Origin: Dermatemys mawii
Lineage: Eukaryota; Chordata; Testudines; Dermatemydidae
Reading direction: 5' to 3'
Length of the DNA stretch: 64,000 nucleotides
NCBI GenBank assembly: GCA_007922305.1
Contig: ML677365.1
Coordinates: 16,598,281-16,662,280, forward strand
In this document: positions 1 through 11,075 of the stretch, in pieces
How positions within the stretch are numbered: the first letter of the stretch is position 1
Layout of the letters: every line of letters begins with the position of its first letter
Program-made: the position numbers and the translations under genes
The notes under the pieces: model-generated
Database searches by the model: none
Told to the model about the DNA's origin: nothing
Seen by the model: only the letters and a program-made list of their open reading frames with translations

Positions 1-1799
1 ATCATATTCCTAAAATTTCTTCAGCTTGCATTGTCAATACAAGGATGGTTATTGGTTGGATCATTTCTTGTCCATTATGTATGAATCACAAGACTATTTT
101 GAACCATCTTCTTGCTCACATTTAATTAGATACAGGCCCGAACACACTTGAGGTAGATACATTTTCTGAATTTCAGCTCAAACCAGATCCACAAAAAAGA
201 TCAATCGTTGCTTCTGTGGTTCAGAAGTGGAAATTAGAACTTCATCCTGACTCCACTAGCTCCCTCCTCCCAGGGCTCTTGTGAGTGAGGACTGCAAGGG
301 TAAAGGAGACTGGAAGGGTCCCCAAAAACAATTCCTCAGGCTTTTCAGAGGGTAATAGCTGACCATCCCCACCTCTAGCACCCTCTTCTTTGTATCAGTG
401 ACTGTGGAGACACCTCACCCTTCAAACTATGGTTCCAGCTCCCACAATCCTCTTGCACTCAGAAGTATCTTTATATATTGCTTAGAAATGTTCCCTGATA
501 ATGTCCCCCAGCTCTGTTGAGGTGAGGGCTACCAGGCTAGCCTTGCACTCCACAGAAGCTCATATAGAGAGGAGACAGAGGAGGATTGGCCGCTGGCTGT
601 TAGCCTAGGTCTATCATGCATTCATGATCCAAAGTCTATTCACTTCAATGGGCTTTGAATCAGGCCCTTAGTTACTTTCCAATGGAAGAAAGACTAAAGG
701 AAAAACAGGAAATGGTTTTTCATGTTTCCTTTTTTTTTTTTTTTTTTAAATGTTTCCAGGCCACATTCTGCTTGAAAACATTTTCTGGATGAAGACCCAT
801 GCCCAAAACTTGGGATTCAACACTTCCAGCAAAACCATCTGTCTCAGAATCTCTTCTTCCTCTGTCTGGGATCCCTTCCATTCATTTCATTATGAATTAA
901 CAGTAATAGCAGTGCCGATGCCTGCAGCATATACCCTTCTCTCCCTCCCCCCAGGACTTTGCTGATCTTCGGGGAAAACGTCTCTAAGAAGCCGGCAAAC
1001 GCTACAAGATGAGACTAAATGGAATGTTTTCTTCCCTGACACCCGAGCTTTGAATGTGTCAGCAGTGAGTGGTTCCATTTCCAGTCATACCTTGAGCTCT
1101 CTGAAGATGGTGCCAACAAAGTGTAAAACAACGTACATGTGCCCAGAAGAAAAGAACTGGTTTCCTTTGCAAAACATAGGCCTAAGTTTATGATTTCCCA
1201 GGGCCTAATCCTAGAGCCTTTGTTCTGCCCTTTACTCATGCCATACTTTGACTGAACTAAGAGAAGGGCTTCCCCCAGGATGCTGGTTTTAGTAAATGTA
1301 ACTTATGTTCTGGACAGGCAGTCAGGCCATTAGAAGTGAGGTTTGGTAAAATGATCTAGCAGTGTAAGAAGTCTTTGAGCCTCACACAAAAGTACCTATC
1401 TGAAGCATTCATGTCACATGTGTGATGATGGGTCTTGTTCTCTGATCCTAGTGCGGCAACCTCTGCAAAGCTTTCAGTATTATACATCAACACATTCACT
1501 AGTTGCTCATCCTGCATAAAGTCAGGAGCTGACTGGTTGAAAAATTTCCTACATAGCAATTTTCCATCAAAAAATGCTGAGTCTACAAAGTCAAAATGTT
1601 CTACAGGAACAGATCGATTTCAACAATGTTTCATTTCAGAAAAAAAAATCAAAATATTCTGTTTCAAGGAGAAAGAAAATCAGCGAGATGAAGATACAGT
1701 GAGGGATCTAAAAGAGCACCAGAAGATAAGAATGTAGACAGCAATGATAAAGAAAGTAAAATATTGATTGGAGAAGTAGTCAGGAAGGTGTCACAGTTA
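1..1799. other. non-genic DNA, no clear element
   Basis: I see no recognisable gene here. The ORFs are short and lack domain motifs. There is a poly(T) run at about 729-747. A short stretch at about 625-668 reads like a decayed fragment of an old amniote repeat (CTTCAATGGG next to ATCAGGCCC). The CR1 described next may begin a little before 1800, but I cannot place its 5' end. Confidence 0.5.
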
Positions 1800-2227
1800 A
1801 TGAAAAGCCTCTACCTAATCCAGCTAGAAAACTGGATGAGATCCAAGAGAAACACATGCGGTGATGGTAGACAAATGCAATAAGCCTGGGCAATAAAAAG
1901 GTGGAACTGGAACTACTGGTGAAAGAGGTCAAACCAGATAGGGACTATAGAAACATGGTGGAATAGCACTAATGATTGTAATTGAAGGGTATATGCTGTT
2001 AAGAGGGAGAGAGAAAAATAAAGGGAAAGGTTTGGGCGGGAGGGGAGGAGAGTAGCACTGTAACTCAATGATTCAATAAACTGTAAAGAAATAAATTATA
2101 GAATGGACAAAACTGAATCTGTATGGGTCAAAATAACTTTGGGGACAGATTATAAAAGAATTTGTACTAGGATAGTGTTGGGGTCTGCTATAGAACTCAT
2201 ATTTTTAGAGAGATAAGTACTACTGGG

Positions 2228-2551
2228 CACAGGCACTGACTAATTTTTCACCCCTTTTTTCAAGGCCCAATCATTGTTCTCCCTTGTCCTGCCCTGCTTC
2301 CCCGCTTCCCAGAAGGCCTTGCCCTCACTCTGCCTCTTCCCACCCCGACTCCCTTCTCTTTCCTTCCCCTCCCCTCCCCTGAGCACCTCCTGCTAACTGC
2401 CAAACAGCTGATCAGTGGGGCTTGCCAAACAGCTGATTGGTGGCAGGTGGACAAACAGCTGATCGAACAGGTGGCTGTGGGTTCTGAGCACCCACTATTT
2501 CTCTTTTGTGGGTGTGCCAGCCCCAGAGCACCCATGGAGTCAGTGCCTATG
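2228..2551. mobile_element. hAT-type MITE inserted in CR1
   Basis: A 324-bp non-autonomous DNA element. The ends form an inverted repeat: CACAGGCACTGACT on the left and AGTCAGTGCCTATG on the right, with 13 of 14 positions paired. It is flanked by a perfect 8-bp direct repeat, ctactggg, at 2220-2227 and 2552-2559. An 8-bp target duplication is characteristic of the hAT superfamily. Inside is a pyrimidine-rich left part and several copies of AAACAGCTGAT. There is no transposase. The CR1 endonuclease text runs up to the left target copy and resumes at the right one, so the MITE is younger than the CR1. Confidence 0.85.
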
Positions 2552-3130
2552 CTACTGGGAATTGTGTCATAATTGGGAAACTATAATTTTCTGGATGTAG
2601 ATTGGAGATTAAATGCCACTAATGCTGGTAGGGCCCAACTGTCTCTGGACATGATAGAAGGGAGCTTTCTTCATCAAATAGTCACTGAACCAATGAGAGA
2701 TAATGAAGTTTTAGACTTGGATTTGGTGAGTGGTGAGGACATTATGGAAGAACTGGCTGTAAGAAATAATCTTGGAATGAGTGATTATGAGCTGATTCAG
2801 TGTAAATTAAATGGAAGGATAACCAAAACCAGGTTGTTAACTACAGTTTTGGATTGACTTTGAGGAATTAAGGGAATTAGTTAAAGAAATCAACTAGACT
2901 GAAGAACTCAAGGACTTAACTATGGAAGCTTAGAATTTCTTTAAATCAAGTATACAAAAACTAGCTGTAATTTGCATCCCAAGTAAGGGGAAAAAACTTG
3001 AAGGGAAAGGATCCAGACCCAACAGGATGAATAATCACCTCAAAAAGGAATTGCTTAAAGTCAAGATGACTTAGTTCTTGGAAGAATGAAGACTGGCCAC
3101 TGTGCAGTATGGATAGGAGGAGATTAAAGA

Positions 3131-3574
3131 TAATAAGAACATAAGAATGGGTGTACTGAGTCAGACCAGAGGGCCATCCAGCCCAGTATCCTGTCTACCG
3201 ACAGTGGCCAATGCCAGGTGCCCCAGAGTGAGTGAACCTAACATATAATGATCAAGTAATATCTCTCCTGCCATCCATCATCCCCTTCTGACAAACAGAG
3301 GCTAGGGACACCATTCCTTACACATTCTGGCTAATATCCATTAATGGACTTAACCTCCATGAATTTATCCAGCTCTCTTTTAAACCTTGTTATATTCCTA
3401 GCCTTCACAACCTCCTCAGGCAAGGAGTTCCACAGGTTGACTGTCCGCTATGTGAAGAAGAACCTCCTTTTATTTCTTTTAAACCTGCTGCCCATTAATT
3501 TCATTTGGTGGCCCCGAATTCTTATATTATGGGAACAAGTAAATAACTTTTCCTTAGTCACTTTCTCCACAACC
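3131..3574 (-). mobile_element. CR1 LINE 3' end, antisense, nested in CR1
   Basis: About 440 bp of CR1 3' end in reverse orientation. It begins at the left with the complement of the terminal repeats (taagaacataagaatgg). It continues through the familiar CR1 tail, with GACAGTGGCCAATGCCAGG and AGGAGTTCCACAGGTTGAC. It is 5'-truncated, as is usual for CR1. It sits inside the older plus-strand CR1 between its endonuclease part and its RT part, so it inserted into an existing copy. No target duplication is visible, which is typical of CR1. Confidence 0.88.
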
Positions 3575-5668
3575 TAAGTATGGCCCCCACACTAAATGAA
3601 CATCTTGCCTTGATTTTCAGTAAGGCTGATAAGATTGAACACAAGCATGAAGGTGGCATGGCTGATGGAAATGAGAGTATAGAAATGCAAATGATCACAT
3701 CTGAAGTGGAAGAAAATGAACTTAATACACTCACTTTGGTGGGGGGGAGGGAAACCAGATAATTTCCATCCCAGAATACTAAAAGAACTGGTGCATGAGA
3801 CTGCTACTCCATTTGCAAGTCAGAGGTAGTTCCATATGGCTGAAGAAAAGCTAACACCTTATCTGTATTTACGAAAAGGCAAAAAGTGATCTAGGCAAGT
3901 ATAGACTCTTAGACTGACTTCAGTAGTACGTAAGGCTTTAGAACAAATTGTGAAGGAAAGAAATAATTAAATTCAGAGGCAAAGAGAAAAAAGAGAGGGA
4001 TTTACCAAAGGTAGATTGTGGCAGACTAACCTGATTTTCTTCTTTGAGAAAGTAACTGATTTTTTTTAGGTAAGGGAAATACAGTAGATCCAATATACTT
4101 GAATTTCAGTAAAGCATTTGACTTGCTACTACATCCATATGGGAAATTATTAATTAACTTAAAGAAGATGGGGATTAATAAAGAATTGTAAGCTAGGAAA
4201 AGAACAAGCTAAAGGGGAGAAGGCAACAGGTTTTGCTGAAAGGTGAACTTTCAGATTAGAGAGAGGTTGCTAGCGGAGTTTCTCAAGGATTGGTCTTGGG
4301 ACCAATCTTATTCAATAAATAAGAGTGTGTTAATGAAAAGGGGTTATGAAACCACACTGGGCGGTATTGTCAATACAGAGGAGGATTGGAATATTATTCA
4401 GGAAGATCTGAATGACCTTGAAGACTGGAGTGACAGAAATAGGATGAAATTCAATAGTGCAAAGTGCAAGGCCATTCACTTATGGTCTTATAATACAATT
4501 TTTTTTCTATTAGCTGCAGGTTCATCAGTTGGAAGCACCAGAGGAGGAGAGAGAGACCTGGGTCTCTTAGTCTATCACAGGACAACTATGAGCCACCAGT
4601 GTAATGCAGCTGCCCAAAAGACAAACACAATCCTAGGATGCATCAGGCAAGGCATTTTCAATAAAGATAGAGAAGTACTAATGCCATTGTACAAGGCACT
4701 GGTAAGACCTCATCTGGAATGCTATGTACAGTTCTTGTTACCCATGTTCAAGAAAGATGAATTCAAACTGGAATTGGTGTAGAGAAGGGCTACTAGGCTG
4801 ATCAGGAGAATTGAGGGCCTGTTTTATGAGAGGAAACTGGAAGAGCTTGGCTTCTTTAGCCTAGCAAAATGAATGCTGAGAGGGGATATGATTGCTTGTT
4901 TTCTACACATCAGGGGTATCAACACCAGGGAGGGTGAAGAGCTGTTTAAATTAAATGACTATGTTGGCACAAGAACACATGGATATAAATTGGCCTTGAA
5001 CAAATGCAGCCTTGAAATTAGAAGACCATTTCTAACCACCTAAGGTGTGAAGTTCTGCAACAGCCTCCCAATTGGAACTGTGGGGGCAAATGACTTCACT
5101 AGTTTTAAGAGAGAAATGGACAAATTTGTGAACAGGATTATGTTTCTAATGTCTCATGCTTCAAGGTTAAAGCCAGTCACCTGCCGGGGTCAGGAAAGGA
5201 TTCCCCTCCCTATGTATTCTGGTATTTTGTTTATTTGTTTTTGTCTCCTTCCTTTGAAGCATCAGGGATGGCCAAAGCTGAAGGGGGCTGCACCAAGGCC
5301 TTAAGGTGGCACCCAGCCTTTCTGTCAAGTGCTTGGCTCACTGGTTCCTGCTCACATGATCATGGTCTGTGATCCCCATACATAGGGCTTGGAAGGAATT
5401 TTCCCCCATGTCAGACTGGCAGTGACTGAACGGTTTAGCCTTCCTCTGAAGCTTGTGTCCTTATGGGGGCCTTGATGTACCTTGGTTCTTCCTATTCTCT
5501 GCCTGTGGCACAAAGTAGTCTAGTCTCCTAAAGGATGCAATAATTTGGTCCAATTTTGGTTCTTAGGTTTAGCGTGTGGGGTTTGGGTGTTGCCCTGTGA
5601 GTGACATGAAGTCAGACTACATGATCTGATGGTCCCTTCGGACCTTGAACTCTATGCCTATGATTCTA

Positions 5669-7039
5669 AGTGGTGTTGGTTATAAATAGAGACTTTAAAA
5701 AGCTCTACATACATTCATCTTTAAAGATGCATATAGAATGTATTCAGGAAGTGTGTGTCTCTATTTTTTCTGCCTGACGCTGCAAAGGCAATATGATTGT
5801 CAAATTGTCATACACTCCCTTACACTGTATCCTCAAAAGTCAAAGGTTTTTACCGATTGAATTTTCTGAATAAATAAATGTTGGTGAAAATACCCAGAAA
5901 CACACTAAAATCAATATGAATTTGTTAGTCACACCTCATAATCTGTTAGTGCAATCAGAGATATTGCCTTTTGAATAGCGGAAATGTTAAGTTGTGAACT
6001 AGACAATTCTGCTGCTTTCATGGAGAAGTAAACAGCAATATTTTCAAAACAAGTGTGACAATTTTAAAAGTGTTTTTTTAAACCATAGAACCTCTGCTTA
6101 TTAAAGGTTCAGCGTGCGCTTACAGTAAACATTACAGATTCTCTGCTGATAACCACTTCTAATCAGCACATCTTTACAGCAGTATTCAAATTAGGGTCAA
6201 CAATCCTCTTAATTATGTGAATACTTTTCCCTAAGATGTAAGGTTATGTGTCATTTATCCACATTTTAGCTCTTAGTTATAAAGCTAATAGTCTCTTTGG
6301 ATTACTCCACTCACATAAGATCTAAGAACAAATCCAAAACCATTCAGGAATACTACAGACTTAGCACTGGGGACTTGTTTTATTATTATCTTGTAGTTGC
6401 ATTGAATTAGAAAGTGAATAGGGTATTATTTCCCAAAGGAAGGGAAAGGCATCTATATTTTAGCATACATTGTTAGCTGCAATTACACCTATCACTGTAC
6501 ATAGAAAAGATCAGAAATAGGTTAGGGTTTTTACAGCAGAATAGTTACTGTGATTTCCTCCCCATTTTCCACTCTTCAGGGGTCAAAAACATGCTGTATA
6601 GTTTTCTTCTAGTCTGTGCAATGTGATACTTTCTACACATTGTACTGTTGGGTTCTACCTTGCTTATTTCATATCTTGTGATACAACTAACCAAGCAGAA
6701 GCTAAAACAGAGAGGCAACTAAAACCAGTATTTTCCCTATTCACATGAGCAGAAACAGGACTTGGTAATGTAAGGCATGGATATTCTACAAACAAACAAC
6801 AGATACTTGTAACATTTGATCAGCATATACAGATGTGCTACATTTGTTTAGTGCTTTACTGACCCTTTTATCTTCTGAAAAATTACAAAGCCAAACACAT
6901 TTCTCATTGCTTCCCTGCCCCTAAGAGAGGTGCGTACTAAGAGCAATTAGTTTAGTCAGCCTTTTATTCCAACATGGCAAATAGTGTGACATAACTAGAC
7001 ATTTTTTGGTCATTGACAAAAATGATATTGTCAGAGACT
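5669..7039. other. AT-rich unique DNA
   Basis: I see nothing recognisable here. There are no ORFs with domain character, no terminal repeats and no SINE boxes. Confidence 0.5.
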
Positions 7040-7440
7040 TGTCTAGTTGCTGGAGCAGGAGTCAGCCATGGTGGTTGGAGCAGGAATTGATAGCCAGGAA
7101 TTGGAGTTGACAGTCAGAACTGGAGTCAAAGGCCAGGTGCCAGAGCCATGGGTCAGAACCAAAGTCAGAGGTCAGGAATCAGGGCTGAAAGCCAGAGCTG
7201 ACTTACTTGGAGAGAGGCAAGGGAGAAGAAAGGCTGGAAAAAGGTGAGTAACAAGCAAGCACAGAAGCTATCACAGCAGTGGGCAAATGCTCTGAGCAGC
7301 TCCTGCTGGTGGGCTTCAGAGCTGGTCTGCTGACTCTTCCAACCAATTGGGCAGTGTAGCCAGTCAGGCAGCCTACTATATGCCAGCTGCACTCATTAGG
7401 TTCCCTGAAAACTGGCTCTGCTGCAAGCCCTGATTCTAAT
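7040..7440. mobile_element. LTR-like tract, possibly Ty3/Gypsy
   Basis: A purine-rich left half is made of loose repeats of the type GGTCAGGAATCAGG and GAGTCAGAACTGGAG. It is followed by a segment with a CCAATTGGGCAG box and gctctgctgcaagccc. The composition matches LTRs of reptile Ty3/Gypsy elements as I remember them, and resembles the tract at 10560-10990. No clean TG..CA ends or target duplication could be fixed. The spurious ORF at 7047-7247 follows from the repeated purine-rich units. Confidence 0.4.
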
Positions 7441-8677
7441 ATGTTAATTCATTCTTACACATATAAAGATTCACTATCCCCATTCATTGAATCTGTTGCA
7501 GGCTTTGACACTAAATAATACCAAGGACACTGCTACAAGTAATTGCTGAAAAGACAGTGCACAGTTTAAAGAGATCACAATTTTCCCCTGACATTGTTGA
7601 CTCTGACAAAATGTAGAACTTGGCCAAGTGAGTACATATATATTGCAGGCCACACTTTTTCCATCTACCACAACCCAAAGTCTTCGAAGAAAAGATTGTG
7701 CTCTGGTTTGTTTGACTTTCTAACTCTGTGCACCCTGAAGAATCAGATATCAGGGGCTAAAAACTTCTAAAATCTGCCTTTATCTAAGAGCTAAAATATG
7801 GCTTGGTTTCTAGCACACACTCTTTAGCACAATGAAACTATCAGTGGCTCACTACAGTTGATGATTGCAAAGGAAAATGTATTTATATGGGTTGAATCTG
7901 TTCAGAATCTTTCAACCAGCAGGTGTTTGGAGACCTGTAAGCAAGTCATGCATTTTACCTGCTTTCCCAGATTCAGGATAAGGTTGTAATGCCATTTGTC
8001 ACAGAGCACAAAATAATCACTTTTAGACTCTTCACATCAGGTGGTTGCACCAATCCATGACAAAACCACATCAGCATGTTCTGACCTGTCATTGTGTATT
8101 ACTTTAATGCTATGACAAGAATAAGCAAAGTCATACTGTGTTGCTGCACTGGGATATAAAATCAGAAAGCCAGGTGTTTTTAACTTTACTGCTAAGCGTG
8201 CATGACAGGAGGTGGAACCATGACAACTCAGATTATGCCATGGATCACGGGCAAAACTAAAATCCAAAGAAATAGAAGACAACTTTTAACAAGGGTTCTT
8301 CCTCAAATTTTATCTGTGCAGATGAGAAGATATTGTTTATAAGAGGAAGTTTAAATAGAAAAAGGAAAATATCCCCAGCTTGAGGTCAGCTGGTTTTATG
8401 CCCTTCTCCTAAGTAACTGTGCAAAGGCTTGGGGAAGGTGAACTGGAGTTACGCCCCTGTTCCCAGAGGGTGCTCCGGCACCTTTTGTTAGGGTGGCAAC
8501 ACTCTCTCTAGTGTGTACCACTGCTTATGAGATGCTGATGTCAAAAGACATTGCTGCCAGAGTAGGAATTCCAAAAATGAGGTCACTCTTGGAGAAAACA
8601 CTAACTGGCTAATGCTGTAATATACAAAGTAGTTGATTTCTCTGACTGTTCCTTATAGAGTCAGTAAGCAGTATGTT
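7441..8677. other. no recognisable element
   Basis: AT-rich sequence with short ORFs only. I see no gene or repeat that I can support. Confidence 0.45.
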
Positions 8678-8780
8678 TGGAGGGTCTAGATAATACTTAG
8701 TCCTGCCATGAATGCAGGGGACTGGACTAGATGACCTTCGAGGGGCCTTCCAGGCCTCTGATGCTATGAGTCTATGATTT
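8678..8780 (+). mobile_element. CR1 3'-end fragment
   Basis: About 100 bp of a CR1 tail. It contains GGGTCTAGATAATACTTAGTC, one base from the tail at 44407. ACTGGACTAGATGACC follows, and it ends in GCTATGAGTCTATGATT, the CR1 terminal octamer repeats. It is severely 5'-truncated and has no coding sequence. Confidence 0.85.
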
Positions 8781-8825
8781 TTTCTTGGTACTGGGCTTGG
8801 CTGCCCATTTCAGCACGTCTTGGTA

Positions 8826-8975
8826 TATTTACACTGCGAAGAAAAACACAGCACTGAGTCTCAGAGCCCTGGGCAATTGACTTAGACTTGCTGGGCTAAA
8901 AATAGCAGTGAAGATATTTGGGCTCAGCAGAAGCCCAGGTCCTGAAACCCAGAGAGTGGGGAGAACCATGGAGTG
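8826..8975. mobile_element. degenerate MITE-like fragment
   Basis: Begins with TTTACACTGCGAAGAAAAAC and contains partly inverted stretches (CTGAGTCTCAGAGCCC). These resemble palindromic reptile MITEs that start with a TCTACACTGC-like end. Both ends are too decayed to define a terminal repeat or target duplication. Confidence 0.3.
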
Positions 8976-9126
8976 CAGGTTTCTCAGGGTGGTTTTCACG
9001 GAAGGCTTATTTTAGAACTTTCTTTCGCAGGTTCTTGTCAACTGTCAGACACAGATCCACTGGATTTTCACTACAAAAGGATTTTTTTCTCCTGCTGATA
9101 ATGGCTCATCCAAATTAAACAGCCTC

Positions 9127-9329
9127 TTAGAATTGGTATGGTAATTTCCAACTTTTTCTGCTTTCTGTGTATATAAATGCACCTTACTTCTGTGTGTTCC
9201 ATTCTATGCATCCGATGAAGTGGGCTATAGCCCACGAAAGCTTATGCTGAAATAAATTGGTTAGTCTCTAAGGAGCCACAAGTATTCCTCATTTTCTTTA
9301 CGGATACAGACTAACACAGCTGCTAATCT
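9127..9329 (-). repeat. short interspersed repeat, AAGCTTTCGTGGGCT family
   Basis: About 200 bp, one of at least four members in this window. On the plus strand it reads CATCCGATGAAGTGGGCTATAGCCCACGAAAGC, then CTAACACAGCTGCTAATCTT at the right, which is the element's own 5' end. Its left part shares TGGTATGGTAATTTCCAAC and TTCCATTCTATGCATCCG with the opposite-strand copy at 55543-55697. This shared 3' end, with variable 5' truncation elsewhere, suggests LINE-driven retroposition. It directly abuts the Gypsy relic at 9330. I do not recognise a published family name. Confidence 0.8.
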
Positions 9330-10440
9330 TAACCTTGAACCAGATAGTGAGCCCCTTCCAAATAACAGTGCCACTTTTCAAAGGCCACCTTCATGGCTAG
9401 GAGGCGGAGCTCCTTACCCAAGATCTCATACATCAGTTCAGCATGAGCAAATTTGCATGAATAATAGGCATACAGGTGTAGTATTTGTTTGGGTCCATGT
9501 TGCTGGGAGTATATGGCCTCAATTGCTTTACTTGAGGCATGAGCTTCTAGAAGAAAGGCTCGTATGGCTTTTAGGTGGCCCGTATGAATGTAGTGATAAA
9601 GTTTCGGCTGATAAAATATATATTCGATTTTGGGGTACCACTGGAACTGCACATTCTTCCAGAGCAGAGCAGTGAGGGCTCCAGTTTGCTTTGAGAAATG
9701 TGAGCTAAATCACCAATAAAAATAAGCAAACCAATAAACATTGCAGGTTTTGGGTCTTGCAGGGGGATGATCCCGTCATGGATGGTCTGAACCTTGTGTG
9801 AGTCTATTTTGATTCCCTAGAGGATCAGAATAAAGCCCAGAAATTCTGGGGAAGTGTGGTCAACCACACATTTTTTCATGTTTAGCATAGTGTCCATGTT
9901 GCGATAAACGCTCAAGGACCACTCTAACATGACCAGTGTGCTGCTCAAGATTGGCTGAAAAATCCAGGATGTCACCTGCTATGCAGTGGTCCAATGTGTC
10001 CTGAAACACATTATTTATGAAGTGTTGGAAGGTAGCTGGGGCATAGGTCAGTCTGGACAGCACTACCAGGTATTCAAAATGACTGTCGTGCAGTCAGAAG
10101 GCAGTCTTCCATTCATCATCTTCCATAATGCACACAAGATTATGGGCTCCCCAGAAGGTCAACTTAGTCAATATACAGGCAGCTCCCATGCAGTCCAGTA
10201 GCTTGGCAATAAGGGACAGCAGGTACCGGTTCCTTCCTGTTATTTGATTTAGCACATGGTAAGTGATACCGAATTGGAGACCATCACCCTTTTTTCTTAA
10301 CAAAGAGGACTGGGGCACCAGCCAGGAATGTTGATTTGCAGCTAGCTCCTCAGGCCAGAGTCTTCAAAAGGCATTCCTGGAGCACAGCCAGTTCAGATGC
10401 GGACATGGCACTGGAATGGCACTTTGCTCTGGCTGTAATT
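9330..10440 (-). pseudogene. Ty3/Gypsy retrotransposon RT-RNase H relic
   Basis: On the minus strand, short frame-shifted pieces match the polymerase of Ty3/Gypsy elements in the correct order. First is an RT segment at about 10310-10094 (ITGRNRYLLSLI, TKLTFWGAHNLV, DDEWKTAF). Next is its continuation at about 10063-9860 (LTYAPATFQHFINNVF). Last is an RNase H segment at about 9652-9340 (HLYAYYSCKF, LEGAHYLVQ). The usual YLDDILVFS catalytic box reads IAGDILDFS, so one catalytic aspartate is gone. Frameshifts separate the pieces. Gag, protease and integrase are not visible. The RNase H end is cut off by the interspersed repeat at 9127-9329. The LTR-like tract at 10560-10990 may belong to the same element. 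Confidence 0.85.
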
Positions 10441-10559
10441 CTATAGGGCACATGTAGGCTCATTATGGGGGAGGTTTGCCACATTCTTTGTTTCATACAT
10501 GTCTGCATAATCCAAAGGCAGGGCTAGGAGCTAATTATCATGAATAAGGTTGGGTTGGC

Positions 10560-10990
10560 ACTCTAGAAGATCAGAGCTGAGAGATACACCAGAGGTCAGG
10601 ACTCAAGTTTCAGTTACTAGGAATCAGGCCAAGGCAGGATAACAGCAGGTCAGGAGCTGTTGGTGGACCCAGAGGATTGGAACCAGGAGACAGTTACCAA
10701 ATGTCAGGACTAGACGGGATATCAGGAAGGCTGGATCAGAAGACAGGAACAGGTAAACACCAGGCAAATAATCTGTGGCAGGGTGGAGCCCAGTTATGCA
10801 CACTACTTCCTGCTTCCTCCTTTGTCTTAAATAGGGCTGAAGCCAATGAGGAGCTTAGATCTCTCCTAATTACAGTATAGGGGAAGGGCTAGTGCCCCAG
10901 TTGGGCTTCATGGACTCCAGTCATAGCTGCTGTCTATGAGCTGCTAGGTGGATGATTAGAGTGTGTAATTTCCAGAACTCCCATGTGTCT
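10560..10990. mobile_element. LTR-like tract beside the Gypsy relic
   Basis: Purine-rich repeats (GGTCAGGAGCTG, ATGTCAGGACTAG) are followed by GTCTTAAATAGGGCTGAAGCC, a TATA-like box, and CCAATGAGGAGC. This resembles the tract at 7040-7440 and LTRs of reptile Gypsy elements. It lies on the 5' side of the minus-strand RT relic, where a 5' LTR would be expected, but gag is missing between them. Boundaries are not resolved. A short MITE-like scrap (GTACACACTGGTTTAACACTGG) follows at about 11012-11075. Confidence 0.45.
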
Positions 10991-11075
10991 GGATTTAAGA
11001 CCTGCAGGGCCTAACACTAGTGTTGTACACACTGGTTTAACACTGGTGTCATTAAGAGGTGAATCAGCACCAGTT

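Larger units (their letters stand above)
1800..5668 (+). mobile_element. CR1 LINE, long, decayed, interrupted twice
   Basis: CR1 is an autonomous non-LTR retrotransposon whose ORF2 carries an endonuclease and a reverse transcriptase. Frame-shifted pieces of ORF2 appear in the right order. Endonuclease-like text occurs at about 2100-2220 and 2573-2857, including GNYNFLDVDW, which matches the usual GDFNxPDxxW. RT text starts at about 4010 (TNLIFFFEKV). GVSQGLVLGPILFN lies at 4275-4316. The thumb region runs to about 5130, with KALVRPHLEC and ERKLEELGFFSL. The usual FADDTKLGG catalytic box reads GYETTLGG near 4345, so the aspartates are lost. A roughly 530-bp 3'UTR ends in CTATGCCTATGATTCTAA. 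The element is split by a MITE (2228-2551) and by an antisense CR1 (3131-3574). Frameshifts and stops make it dead. The 5' limit is uncertain. Confidence 0.85.
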
